Both the position numbers and the translations under genes were made by a program. This document shows, in pieces, positions 1-8,018 of a DNA stretch of 37,552 bases. Numbering within the stretch: the stretch's first letter is position 1; each line of letters opens with the position of its first letter. This stretch comes from Streptosporangium nondiastaticum (GTDB lineage: Bacteria; Actinomycetota; Actinomycetes; Streptomycetales; Streptomycetaceae). Under the pieces are notes generated by a model that had not been told where the DNA came from, made no database searches, and worked only from the letters and a program-made list of their open reading frames with translations. The stretch lies in the NCBI RefSeq assembly GCF_003011965.1, contig NZ_PXWG01000060.1:1-37552 (forward strand), in the 5' to 3' direction.

Positions 1-27
1 CCCGGCGACCCCGCCCCCGCGGGTGCG

Positions 28-1230
28 GTGCGGGCCCCGGCCGCGCCGCCCGCCCCGCAGCCCTGCGCGGCGCCGGGCCGGGTCGGCAGCGCGGAGTGGA
101 ATCTCCTCACCGACGAGGCCACCTGGTCCGACGAGCTCTTCCAGCTCTTCGGCCGCAGCCCCGAAGAAGGCCCCCTGACCCTGGACGAGCTGCCCTCCTG
201 GCTGCTCGAGGAGGACCGGGGACAGCTGACCGCGATGGTCACCGGCTGCCTGGTGGACGGCAAGCCCATCGACGGCGAGTTCCGCATCGTGCGCGCCGAC
301 GGCTCGACCCGCGCGGTGCACATGATGGGCGAGCCCGTCCTGGACGGCGACGGCACCGCGACCTCCATGTGGGCCGTCTTACGCGACATCAGCGAGCTGC
401 GCCGCAGCCGCCGCGCCGTCGACGAGACGTCCGACTCCCTGCAGCGCCGCCGGCACATCGCCCGGGCCGAGCACCGGATCGCGGTCGAGCTGCAGGAAGC
501 CGTGCTGCCGCCCTGGCGCGGCTCGCTGCGCTTCCCCCAGGGCGGTGCCCCGCAGTCCGACGGCGCCCCCGGCACCCTGGACCTCGCGGCCCACTACCTC
601 CCTTCCGCCAGCAGCGCCCTCGTCGGCGGTGACTGGTTCGACGCCCTGGGGCTGCCCGGCGGGCAGACCCTCCTCAGCGTGGGCGGCCTCACCGGGCACG
701 GCGTGGCCGCCACCTCCGGCATGGCCATGCTGCTCGGCGCGCTGCGCGGCATGGCCGTGACCGGCGCCGAGCCCGGCCCCCTCATGGGCTGGCTCAACCG
801 CCTCCTCGACGCCTCCGCGCAGCCCGCCCTGGGCAGCGCCGTCTGCTGCCGCTACGACCCCGCGAGCCGCACCCTGACCTGGTCCCAGGCGGGCCACCCC
901 GCACCGCTGCTCTTCCGCGGCGGCAGGGGCCGTGCGCTGCAGCCGCCGGAGGGCATGCTGCTCGGGGCCGTCGCGGATGCCGCCTACGGGCAGGCCGAGG
1001 AGCTCCTGGAGCCCGGCGACGTCCTTCTCCTGCACACCGACGGACTCTCGCCCCACAGCACGGGGCCGGTCGCCGGGACGGTCACCGACCGTCTGCTGGA
1101 CCTCGCCCCACGGTTCACCGCGGCGAGATGCGCGCAGGAGTGCGTACGGGCCGTGCTGGAGGAGTTCGGCGGCAAGGAGCGCGAGGACGACGCCTGCCTG
1201 CTGATCGGCCGCATCAACGGCTGGACATAG
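28..1230 (+). CDS. PAS domain-containing PP2C/SpoIIE-type serine phosphatase (RsbU-like), 5' end uncertain
   Basis: Predicted cytoplasmic phosphatase of the PPM (SpoIIE/RsbU) family, which dephosphorylates anti-sigma-factor antagonists. Residues about 20-130 form a PAS fold (FRIVRADGSTRAVHMMGEP, then a VLRDISE helix), probably for sensing or dimerisation. Residues about 165-395 form the phosphatase domain: GGDWFDALGLP, then GGLTGHGVAAT, HTDGLS and a late DD pair. The family motif is normally GD-V-x-GHG; here it reads GGLTGHG, so a conserved metal-ligand aspartate is missing and activity may be altered. Codon 118 is TTA (379-381), which implies dependence on the bldA tRNA. The frame is open to the left edge, so GTG at 28 may not be the true start. 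No kinase or antagonist partner lies nearby. The family call is firm; the substrate is unknown. Confidence 0.85.
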   Translation: MRAPAAPPAPQPCAAPGRVGSAEWNLLTDEATWSDELFQLFGRSPEEGPLTLDELPSWLLEEDRGQLTAMVTGCLVDGKPIDGEFRIVRADGSTRAVHMMGEPVLDGDGTATSMWAVLRDISELRRSRRAVDETSDSLQRRRHIARAEHRIAVELQEAVLPPWRGSLRFPQGGAPQSDGAPGTLDLAAHYLPSASSALVGGDWFDALGLPGGQTLLSVGGLTGHGVAATSGMAMLLGALRGMAVTGAEPGPLMGWLNRLLDASAQPALGSAVCCRYDPASRTLTWSQAGHPAPLLFRGGRGRALQPPEGMLLGAVADAAYGQAEELLEPGDVLLLHTDGLSPHSTGPVAGTVTDRLLDLAPRFTAARCAQECVRAVLEEFGGKEREDDACLLIGRINGWT

Positions 1231-1280
1231 CCGCTTCCCACGGCCGGCTGGATGTACCGGACACCGGACGCGTACTGGCA

Positions 1281-1342
1281 CGTGCCGGCCGGGCGCCGGA
1301 CACGTACGGCACGCCGGAGACGTACGCGTAGACGTAGACGTA
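1281..1342. repeat. Short repeats and weak hairpin between convergent genes
   Basis: Two 18-base units (1295-1312 and 1313-1330) share GCCGGA followed by ACGTACG. The hexamer GACGTA occurs at 1319, 1331 and 1337. The arms CGTGCCG (1281-1287) and CGGCACG (1307-1313) can form a 7-bp stem. The block lies between the stop codons of the phosphatase and the regulator, so a bidirectional terminator is a reasonable guess. Confidence 0.4.
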
Positions 1343-1358
1343 CGGGACTTCCCGGCGG

Positions 1359-2882
1359 CTAGACCGCCATGCCCTTGCCTCCGCTCCCTCCGCCCTTCTT
1401 GGGCTGTGCTTTGGGGGCCTTGGGCAGGGCCCGTTTGATCTCCTGCCGGAGATCCTCGATCCGGGCGTATCCGGCGTACTTCCCCGTGAGGCGGTACATC
1501 TCGCGGAGCCGGTCCCAGGTGCGGTGCGAGGAGGTCTCGCCGATGGACACCAGTGCCAGTCTGGCGTAGGTGTCCGCCTGCTCGGGGTCGTTGCTGATGA
1601 AGCAGGCGGAGGCCATGGAGATGTAGTCGAAGATCATCGAGCGCTGGTGGCCGCTCTTGCGCAGGGCCAGCGCCTCCCTGGCGTGCTGCTGGGCGATGGC
1701 CGCGGCCGCCGGGTCGTGCTCGGCGAGGGTGCGGTAGGCCAGGGCCTGCATGCCGTGGAGGTCGGCCTCGTCGAAGTGCTGCATCCAGCTGGGGGGCGGC
1801 ACGTCCCGCTTGTCGGAGACGAAGAGCTCCTCGGCCTCGCCGAGCGTGCGCCGCATGGCCTGGCCCCGGCCCATCGACGCCTGCGCCCAGGCCTCGATGG
1901 TGTAGAGCATGGCGCGGGTGCGGGGCAGGGTCTCGCCGCCGGAGCCGGACTTGGCGAGCGTCATCAGGTCGAGGGCGTCGTCGGGCCGGCCGAGGTGCAC
2001 CATCTGGCGGGCCGCCCGGGAGAGCGCTTCGCCGGCGCGGGGGCGGTCGCCGCCCTCGCGGGCCGCGTGGGCGGCGATGACGAAGTACTTCTGGGCGGTC
2101 GGTTCGAGGCCCACGTCGTGGGACATCCAGCCGGCGAGCACCGCGAGGTTCGCCGCGACGCCCCACAGCCTGCGCTGGAGGTGCTCGGGGTGGTGGTAGG
2201 AGAGCATTCCGCCCACCTCGTTGAGCTGGCCCACCACGGCCTTGCGCTGCAGCCCGCCGCCGCGGGCCGCGTCCCAGGCGCGGAACACCTCGACCGAGCG
2301 CTCCAGGGCGTCGATCTCGGTGGAGCCCACCGGCGCGGCCTCGTAGCGGTCGAGCCCGGCGGTTTCGGCGTGGAGGCCGTCCCTGCGCAGCGGATCGTCG
2401 AAGCGGGGAGAGCGAGGGGAATCTGCGGCGAGTACCGGATCGGAGTGCAGCCAGTCGTGCATGGCGCTGCTGAGTGCTGAGCCTGCGGCGAGCGCGGCGC
2501 CCGCGCCCACCAAGCCGCGTCGGTTGAGCATGAGGTCCATTCCCGTGAATTCGGTGAGGACCGCGGCGGTCCGCTCGGGCGGCCAGGGGAGGCCGTCCGC
2601 GGACTGCCCCCTACCCGCGCGCCCTCGACGGCCGAACCCGAGGTCCTCGATGGTCACGACACGGCCGAGTCGCTCGGTGAAGAGGGCCGCCAGCACCTTG
2701 GGCACGGGATCGCGCGGGGACTCCCCCATGTCGATCCAACGCCGCACTCGCGAGGTGTCGGTCGCCAGCTGCGGGTGGCCCATGACGGCCGCCTGCCGGT
2801 TCACGAGCCTCGCCAGTTCGCCCTTGGACCATCCGGCCAGGCCGAACAGATCCGCGAGGCGGGTGTTGGGTTCCCTTGTCAC
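1359..2882 (-). CDS. NsdA-like HTH/TPR-type transcriptional regulator
   Basis: Large streptomycete regulator of the NsdA/NsdB type. Known family members repress differentiation and antibiotic production in S. coelicolor. Residues about 8-75 hold a helix-turn-helix-like domain (GWSKGELARLVNRQAA, then DTSRVRRWID), followed by an ESPRDPVPKVLAALF segment and EDLGF, all typical of the NsdA N-terminus. A hydrophobic GLVGAGAALAAGSAL stretch follows near residue 125. The rest is helical and TPR-like. The C-terminus is a Lys/Gly-rich tail. The start is GTG at 2882, seven bases after a GGGGG ribosome site. It is convergent with the phosphatase and divergent from the kinase gene. Three tandem decamers sit 62-91 bases upstream of the start. 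The exact paralogue cannot be named from sequence alone. Confidence 0.8.
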   Translation of the reverse strand: MTREPNTRLADLFGLAGWSKGELARLVNRQAAVMGHPQLATDTSRVRRWIDMGESPRDPVPKVLAALFTERLGRVVTIEDLGFGRRGRAGRGQSADGLPWPPERTAAVLTEFTGMDLMLNRRGLVGAGAALAAGSALSSAMHDWLHSDPVLAADSPRSPRFDDPLRRDGLHAETAGLDRYEAAPVGSTEIDALERSVEVFRAWDAARGGGLQRKAVVGQLNEVGGMLSYHHPEHLQRRLWGVAANLAVLAGWMSHDVGLEPTAQKYFVIAAHAAREGGDRPRAGEALSRAARQMVHLGRPDDALDLMTLAKSGSGGETLPRTRAMLYTIEAWAQASMGRGQAMRRTLGEAEELFVSDKRDVPPPSWMQHFDEADLHGMQALAYRTLAEHDPAAAAIAQQHAREALALRKSGHQRSMIFDYISMASACFISNDPEQADTYARLALVSIGETSSHRTWDRLREMYRLTGKYAGYARIEDLRQEIKRALPKAPKAQPKKGGGSGGKGMAV

Positions 2883-2943
2883 GTCAAGCCCCCAGGTTCT
2901 CGGCTGACTTGAAGGTAGCGGCCCGTCATGGACCAGGCGAGTA

Positions 2944-2973
2944 TTCGCCAGGGTTCGCCAGGGTGCGCCAGAT
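2944..2973. promoter_or_regulatory. Three tandem decamers upstream of the NsdA-like gene
   Basis: TTCGCCAGGG occurs at 2944-2953 and 2954-2963, and the related TGCGCCAGAT at 2964-2973. The 10-base phasing places the copies on one face of the helix, which suits a regulator-binding site for the NsdA-like gene or for the divergent kinase gene. No known binding consensus was recognised. Confidence 0.45.
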
Positions 2974-3045
2974 GGTGTGCCACCCGCGGACGGGTGTGAT
3001 GTAGGAACGCGCCACCCCGGTCACCCGGCAGCCGGTACGGATCCG

Positions 3046-3074
3046 CTGTTCCCCGCGTATGCGGGGAGGGTCCG
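3046..3074 (+). repeat. Isolated type I-E-like CRISPR repeat unit (orphan)
   Basis: This is a 29-base unit, the exact length of I-E repeats. It has the stem CCCCGC / GCGGGG around GTAT, a TGTT lead-in, and an AGGGTCCG tail close to the GATGGTCC tail of actinobacterial I-E repeats. Reading through it gives the peptides familiar from mis-translated I-E repeats (SPHTRGT on minus, FPAYAG on plus). No second unit occurs 32-33 bases away and no cas genes are in the window. It may be a decayed array relic, or a hairpin that looks like one, in the kinase gene's upstream region. Confidence 0.5.
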
Positions 3075-3173
3075 GCAAGGGGAGACCCCCGTGCATTCCC
3101 CAGGGTGCACGGCCGGCCCGGGTACCGGGGCAGCGCGGCAACTCGTCGGCACACGAAGGGATCTGTTCCGCTC

Positions 3174-4280
3174 ATGTATGCAGCCTCGTCCTCCGTGTCC
3201 GCCCCGCCCCGGCTCCGTCCCCAGCACGCCGGCGGCGGGCCGTACCTCGACCCCTCCCATGCCGCGGGGGCTGCCTTCGGGGGCGGACGGGCCCGGCGGT
3301 CCCCGGGGCTGGGAGGCCAGCCGCTCAGCGGGAGAATCGACCTGTCCGGCCCTCAGGGGGCCCAGTTGCGTACGGTGATCGCCGCGGTGCAGCGCATCTG
3401 CCCGGAGTTCAACGCCGTCCAGGTGCTGCGCCAGGGCGGGCACTCGGTCCTGCTGGTCGGCTCCACCGGCCGCACCACAGCGGTGGCCAAGTGTTTACTG
3501 GACCCGTCGCCCGCCTGGACCGAGCGGTTCCGGCAGGAAATAGCGACATACCGTGCGTTCGTCCGCCACCGTCCGCCGGTGCGGGTGCCGCGGCTCATCG
3601 CCGCGGACCCCGACAACTGCACGCTGGTGATCGAGCGCATGCCCGGGCGGCCCGCGGCCGCGCAGCGCCACCCCACGGACACCCCGCCGCGGGCGGACGT
3701 CCGGGCCGCGCTCGGGGCGATCTGCAGGGTCAACCTGTGGCGTCCCCCGGCCGGCATGTTCGACATGCCGCTGGACTACGGCAAGCGCATCGCGCGCTAT
3801 CACGAGCTGGGCCTGCTGACCGACCGCGACATGGGCGACCTGCAGAAGCTGCTGTACGGGCTGGCCCACGTCCAGGGCCAGTTCTGCCACGGCGACGCCC
3901 AGCTCTCCAACATCCTCCTGGCCCCCACCGGCCCGGTGCTGGTGGACTGGGACCAGGCGGGCTGGTATCTCCCGGGGTACGACCTCGCCACGCTCTGGAT
4001 GGCCCTCGGCGACGCCCCGGTGGCGCGCCGGCACATCAGCCAGGTGGCCCGGCAGGCCGGCACGGTGCAGCGTGACGCCTTTCTGGTGAATCTCATGCTC
4101 GTGCTGACCCGCGAGCTCCGCATGTGCGAGACGGCTGTGCAGCGCGCCATGCAGGATCCCGCCCCGGCGGCGCCCGGCGCGGCCGACGCCGGCGAGGAGC
4201 AGCGGCTGCTGCTGCGCCGGCTGCACGACGACTGCGCGCTGGCCCGGCGCGCCGTGCGGGCCGCGGTCGGCACCCGCTGA
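3174..4280 (+). CDS. Aminoglycoside phosphotransferase (APH)-fold kinase
   Basis: Cytoplasmic small-molecule kinase of the APH/choline kinase fold; the substrate is unknown. Visible motifs are VLLVGSTGRTTAVAKC (strands around the ATP-binding lysine), VIERMPGRP (hinge), the Brenner catalytic loop CHGDAQLSN near residue 245, and DWDQAG for metal binding. The length of 368 aa is normal. ATG at 3174 is chosen because GAAGGG lies 13 bases upstream and the conserved domain begins well after it; an in-frame start at 3105 lacks a ribosome site. Codon 108 is TTA (3495-3497), so translation should depend on bldA. It diverges from the NsdA-like regulator, which suggests a developmental role more than drug resistance. 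A strong terminator follows. Confidence 0.8.
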   Translation: MYAASSSVSAPPRLRPQHAGGGPYLDPSHAAGAAFGGGRARRSPGLGGQPLSGRIDLSGPQGAQLRTVIAAVQRICPEFNAVQVLRQGGHSVLLVGSTGRTTAVAKCLLDPSPAWTERFRQEIATYRAFVRHRPPVRVPRLIAADPDNCTLVIERMPGRPAAAQRHPTDTPPRADVRAALGAICRVNLWRPPAGMFDMPLDYGKRIARYHELGLLTDRDMGDLQKLLYGLAHVQGQFCHGDAQLSNILLAPTGPVLVDWDQAGWYLPGYDLATLWMALGDAPVARRHISQVARQAGTVQRDAFLVNLMLVLTRELRMCETAVQRAMQDPAPAAPGAADAGEEQRLLLRRLHDDCALARRAVRAAVGTR

Positions 4281-4312
4281 CCGCCCGGCCGACGGCACTT
4301 CACCGGCCCCTC

Positions 4313-4347
4313 GGCGACACGCCGCGCCCCGTGCGCGGCGTGTCGCC
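4313..4347 (+). terminator. Terminator after the APH-type kinase gene
   Basis: A perfect 14-bp stem (GGCGACACGCCGCG with its complement) encloses a 7-base loop, 33 bases after the stop codon. No U-run follows, as is common in streptomycete terminators. The remaining sequence to 4536 shows no gene. Confidence 0.75.
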
Positions 4348-4536
4348 GTGTGCGGGGCCGGAAAGGGTGCAGCCTCGGCGTCGGGGGTGCAGTGTCCGTA
4401 CGGGCAACATGCTTCGCAGCAGCATGATTGACGGATCGTCTGCCAGGGACTACCTCTGGTTACGTCCGGTCCCGCACGCCCGCTCGCGCCCCGACCATTT
4501 CCCGCGCGTGGCACGGCACGCCCCGAGGAGGCTGCA

Positions 4537-6543
4537 TTGCGAGGATCCGTTCCCGAATCGTGGACCGCTCCCCTGAGAGCCCTCCGAAGAAGCCCGGGGG
4601 CTTTCCGGGCGGCCGGGGTCCTGGCTTCGGCCGCCCTGTTGCTGCCCCTGGCGCCCGGCGCGGCGACGGCCACGGACCGCCAGGCGCGCTCCGGCACGCT
4701 GCAGCGGGCCTTCGCCGCGGCGTCCCACGAGTACCACGTCCCCCAGAGCGTGCTGCTGGGCGTCTCCTATCTGCAGTCGCGGTGGGACACCCACGGCGGC
4801 GCCCCGAGCGTCACCGGCGGCTACGGCCCCATGCACCTGACCGATGCGGCGCACGCCGTGGCCGCGGTTCCGCACCACAGCGACGGCCGTGAGGATCCGC
4901 GCGGCGACGGCTCCCGCGCTGCCGCCGGTCCTCCCCGGGCGGCCCGGCCGGCCGTGCTGCCTGCCGGGGAGCTCCCGCCGCGGCTGCGCACCCTGGAGCA
5001 GGCGGCCCGGGTGTCCGGCCTGCCGCGGGAGGCCCTGCGCAGGGATCCCGCCGCGAACGTGCGGGGCGGCGCGGCGCTGCTCGCGGCCGCCCAGAAGCGG
5101 CTGGGGCTGCCCCTGAGCGAGGATCCGGCGGACTGGTTCGGGGCCGTGGCGGGCTATCCGGGCGCCTCCGACACGGCGTCGGCGACGGCCTTCGCCCGAG
5201 ACGTCTTCGACGTGATCCGTTCGGGTCAGCGGCGCACGACCGACGTGGGCCAGCGGGTCGCCCTGCCGGCCGCCCCGCGCCTGCCCGACCGTCCGGAGCA
5301 GGTGGGGCGGCTGGGCCTGTCGGATCCTCCGGAGGAGGAGACCGAGTGCCCGTCGGCGGTGGCCTGCGAGGAGATCCCGGCCCCGTACGAGAAGCTGCAG
5401 GGCGACAACTACGGCAATCACGACCTGGCGGACCGCCCGGACTCGCAGAAGGCGGACTTCATCGTCATCCACGACACGGAGGGGTCCTGGGAGACGACGA
5501 TCAAGCTGATCAAGGACCCCGCGTACGTCTCGTGGAACTACACGGTGCGCTCTTCCGACGGCCACATCGCCCAGCACGTGCGGACGAAGGACGTGGCCTG
5601 GCACGCGGGCAACTGGTACGTGAACGCCAAGTCGGTCGGCATCGAGCACGAGGGCTTCCTCGCCCAGCCCGACGCCTGGTACACGGAGGAGATGTACCGC
5701 ACCTCGGCCCGCCTGGTGCGGTATCTGTCGCAGGAGCTGGGGGTCCCGCTGGACCGGCAGCACATCCTGGGCCATGACAACGTCCCGGGCACGACCCCGG
5801 CGACGATCAAGGACATGCACACCGACCCCGGTCCGTACTGGGACTGGGCGCACTACTTCGACCTGATGGGCAAGCCGTTCCGCCCGACGGGCGGCGCGTA
5901 CGCGGGCATGGTCACCGTCCTGCCCGACTACGACGCCCACAAGCCCGCCTACACGGGCTGCACGGCGCCGGCGAAGCCCTGCGCCCCGCACGGTTCGGCC
6001 GCGGTGCGGCTGTACACGCAGCCGAGCGAGAAGGCGCCGCTGGTGAAGGACGCCGGGCTGCGGCCGGACGGCAGCGCGTCCACGATCGACGTCAACGACA
6101 CGGGGGCGCGTGCCTCGACGGGCCAGCAGTTCGCGGTGGCGGCCCGCAAGGGCTCGTGGACGGCGATCTGGTATCTGGGGCAGATGGCGTGGTTCAAGAA
6201 CCCGCTGTCGCGGCCGACCGCGGTCAACGCCTACGGCTCGGTGGTCACGCCGAAGGACGGGCTGGCGGAGGTCCCGGTGTTCGGGCGGGCGTATCCGGAG
6301 AAGGAGGCGTATCCCGCGGGGGTGCCGGTGCAGGCCCTGGCCCCGCTGCCGTACAAGCTGCTCGCCGGGCAGGCGTACGTCATGGGGCAGCGGCTCAGGA
6401 GCGAGTACCTGTGGGCGAAGACCTTCGATCCCGAAGGCCACAAGGTGATCCAGGGGAAGGACGTGTACTACGAGATCCAGTTCGGCCACCGGGTGGCCTT
6501 CGTGAAGGCCTCTGACGTGACCGTGCGGCCCTCGAACCGGTAG
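4537..6543 (+). CDS. Secreted N-acetylmuramoyl-L-alanine amidase (amidase_2/PGRP fold)
   Basis: Exported peptidoglycan hydrolase that would cut the bond between muramic acid and the stem peptide. The start is TTG at 4537, six bases after GAGGAG. A signal peptide follows: arginines, then AAGVLASAALLLPLAPGAATA, with cleavage likely near ATA. Residues about 45-235 resemble a lytic-transglycosylase-like helical region (QSVLLGVSYLQSRW, GGYGPMHLTDA). The zinc amidase domain spans residues about 300-440, with IHDTEGS (His near 312), WHAGNW, GIEHEGF, GHDNVPG (His near 412) and TDPGPYWDW, whose Asp fits the third ligand. The C-terminal 200 residues are SH3-like (AVRLYTQPS, VAFVKASDV) and may bind the wall. 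It is a single gene bounded by terminators. Confidence 0.9.
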   Translation: MRGSVPESWTAPLRALRRSPGAFRAAGVLASAALLLPLAPGAATATDRQARSGTLQRAFAAASHEYHVPQSVLLGVSYLQSRWDTHGGAPSVTGGYGPMHLTDAAHAVAAVPHHSDGREDPRGDGSRAAAGPPRAARPAVLPAGELPPRLRTLEQAARVSGLPREALRRDPAANVRGGAALLAAAQKRLGLPLSEDPADWFGAVAGYPGASDTASATAFARDVFDVIRSGQRRTTDVGQRVALPAAPRLPDRPEQVGRLGLSDPPEEETECPSAVACEEIPAPYEKLQGDNYGNHDLADRPDSQKADFIVIHDTEGSWETTIKLIKDPAYVSWNYTVRSSDGHIAQHVRTKDVAWHAGNWYVNAKSVGIEHEGFLAQPDAWYTEEMYRTSARLVRYLSQELGVPLDRQHILGHDNVPGTTPATIKDMHTDPGPYWDWAHYFDLMGKPFRPTGGAYAGMVTVLPDYDAHKPAYTGCTAPAKPCAPHGSAAVRLYTQPSEKAPLVKDAGLRPDGSASTIDVNDTGARASTGQQFAVAARKGSWTAIWYLGQMAWFKNPLSRPTAVNAYGSVVTPKDGLAEVPVFGRAYPEKEAYPAGVPVQALAPLPYKLLAGQAYVMGQRLRSEYLWAKTFDPEGHKVIQGKDVYYEIQFGHRVAFVKASDVTVRPSNR

Positions 6544-6560
6544 GTCCCGGGAGGACGCGA

Positions 6561-6593
6561 GGAGCCCGGTGCGGCGTGGCCGTACCGGGCTCC
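6561..6593. terminator. Bidirectional terminator between amidase and unknown gene
   Basis: The perfect 10-bp arms GGAGCCCGGT and ACCGGGCTCC, with a possible further GCGG/CCGT pairing, lie between the convergent stop codons at 6543 and 6619. Confidence 0.65.
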
Positions 6594-6618
6594 GGTGCGT
6601 CGGGGTGCGGGGGCCTCG

Positions 6619-7116
6619 TCAGGCCGTCTGGAACATCTCGGCGGGCAGCGGCTTGAGGAGCTGGTAGAGCTCGTCGGTGATGGGCCGGTCCCAGCTGGCG
6701 ATGGTGACGAGGACGCCGTCGCTGCGGTCGAACTGGGTGCAGGAGATGCGGCCCTCGGAGCACTTGATGCGCCGGACGATCAGGAGGTTGTCCTCGTGCA
6801 TGACGGGGATGTCCTCGGTCTCCAGCACCTCCACCGGCTCCTCGTTGCCGAGGGCGGCCAGGAGCTGGGTGACCTCGAAGGGCACCTGGCCCTCGTCCAG
6901 CTCGCGCGCCGGGGAGCCCTCGGGCAGATTGCCGATGATCATCGCCGGGCCGCGCCCGCCGAAGAGGTCGTAGCGGAGGAAGACACCCTGGCAGCTGCCG
7001 TCGGGCGCGGGCAGCAGCCCGGCCCCGAGATCGCCCGGCCAGTCCCCCGGGTCCATGGCCAGGACGTCGAAGTCCGGCCCGGTGGGCGTGGCGCTGCGGC
7101 GGCGGAGGAAGGACAT
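6619..7116 (-). CDS. Conserved actinobacterial protein of unknown function (165 aa)
   Basis: A soluble acidic protein with no signal peptide or membrane segment, and no motif I recognise. ATG at 7116 (MSFLRRR) is chosen because good coding sequence begins there; the longer frame upstream is arginine/proline-rich and looks non-coding. It has an alpha/beta character with hydrophobic strands (PAMIIGNLP, NLLIVRRIKC, GVLVTIASWD) and ends with a helix containing LYQLLKPLPAEM. Two cysteines are present (SCQGVF and IKCSEGRISC). It is convergent with the amidase and divergent from the rodlin gene, so it is probably monocistronic. Confidence 0.7.
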   Translation of the reverse strand: MSFLRRRSATPTGPDFDVLAMDPGDWPGDLGAGLLPAPDGSCQGVFLRYDLFGGRGPAMIIGNLPEGSPARELDEGQVPFEVTQLLAALGNEEPVEVLETEDIPVMHEDNLLIVRRIKCSEGRISCTQFDRSDGVLVTIASWDRPITDELYQLLKPLPAEMFQTA

Positions 7117-7428
7117 GCCCACATCGTACGTGCCCGGGGCCGTGGCGTGGCGCCGGGGAGAGCTTCGGCGGCGGCCGTGTACGAGGGGGCTCGCAGCCGG
7201 GCCTGGGCCCGCCCGGACGCAACTTGTGGGGGCGCTGTCCGGGCGGTCCCGTCGGCCGGCGATCAACCGCCGCGGCGGCACGTTACCAGGCAAAAGCGGG
7301 ACCACTCCGTACGGAAACCACCGTGCGGAGCAAATGAGTGAATTCCCGAAACTTCCGTTATGCGGCCGAGTTACTCAGGTCGCTTCCCTGTCTGTGAGAG
7401 GCAGCTAATCGATCGAAAGGCACAGACC
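7117..7428. promoter_or_regulatory. Divergent intergenic region upstream of the rodlin
   Basis: A stretch of 312 bases without a gene. The part from about 7285 to 7380 is less G+C-rich than its surroundings, as expected for a regulated promoter. I could not assign convincing -35 and -10 boxes. Confidence 0.4.
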
Positions 7429-7872
7429 GTGCTCAAGAAGGTACTCACGACGGCCGCCGTGACGGTTACCAGTGTCGGCACCATGGCCGGCCCGGCCATG
7501 GCGATCGGCAACGACCAGGACGTCGCCAACGGCAACGCTTCGCACACCGGTTACGGCAACACGATCACCGGTGGCAAGGAAAGCCCGCAGATGAGCCTGA
7601 TCCAGGGCACTCTCAACAAGCCGTGCCTCGGAATCGGCAAGATCGGCATCCAGTCGGTCCTCGCCCTGGTCGCGAACATCGGCATCCAGGACGTACCGAT
7701 CCTCACTTCCCAGCAGCAGCAGCAGTGCACCGACAACTCGACGATCAGCGACGGGGACGACCCGCTGTCGCACATCCTCGACGAGATCCCGATCATCTCG
7801 GGCAACGGTTCGGGCAACAAGGGCGGCGGCCACCCCGGCTTCGGCGGCCCCGGCTTCAACCACGGCCACTGA
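7429..7872 (+). CDS. Rodlin (aerial hypha/spore surface protein)
   Basis: Secreted structural protein that, in Streptomyces, aligns chaplin fibrils into the rodlet layer on aerial hyphae and spores. The start is GTG at 7429, eight bases after GAAAGG. A signal peptide runs VLKKVLTTAAVTVTSV to a likely cut after AMA. The mature part has the rodlin hallmarks: ASHTGYGNTITGG, SPQMSLIQGTLNKPC, then a Q-run with QQCTDNSTISDGDDPLSHIL, and DEIPIISGNGSGN. Two cysteines are present in the mature chain, as in RdlA and RdlB. At 147 aa it is somewhat longer than the roughly 130-aa family norm because of a Gly/His/Phe-rich tail (GGGHPGFGGPGFNHGH). It is a single copy with no rdl partner or chaplin beside it. 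Expression in aerial growth is expected from the family. Confidence 0.92.
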   Translation: MLKKVLTTAAVTVTSVGTMAGPAMAIGNDQDVANGNASHTGYGNTITGGKESPQMSLIQGTLNKPCLGIGKIGIQSVLALVANIGIQDVPILTSQQQQQCTDNSTISDGDDPLSHILDEIPIISGNGSGNKGGGHPGFGGPGFNHGH

Positions 7873-7907
7873 CCGACGCCGCGACCGGCCGCACGGCCGG
7901 CCGGATC

Positions 7908-7946
7908 TCCCCCTGTCTCGGGTGCACGGGCCCCGGGGCAGGGGGA
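7908..7946 (+). terminator. Terminator after the rodlin gene
   Basis: The outer arms TCCCCCTG and CAGGGGGA are perfect. They continue inward through TCTCGGG paired with CCCCGGGG (two G-T pairs), giving a stem of about 15 bp 36 bases after the stop codon. Confidence 0.65.
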
Positions 7947-8005
7947 TTCCCTTGCCCGGAAACCGCAGGTCAGGGCCTCTGGCGCGGGTTTCCCGGCGGG
8001 TCGTA

Positions 8006-8018
8006 TACGATGGGCGCG
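8006..8018 (+). promoter_or_regulatory. Probable -10 box for a leaderless leader-peptide transcript
   Basis: TACGAT at 8006-8011 fits the streptomycete -10. Seven bases further on lies G8018, the first base of a GTG codon, so transcription would begin at the start codon. No clear -35 box is seen. Confidence 0.45.

Noticed and set aside
3046..3110. A CRISPR array in the NsdA-like/kinase intergenic region
   Set aside because: Only one repeat-like unit is present. The second hairpin (GTGCA...TGCAC at 3091-3110) does not match it, and there are no cas genes.
3174..4280. Aminoglycoside resistance gene
   Set aside because: Only the general APH fold is supported; the TTA codon and developmental neighbours do not indicate antibiotic modification.
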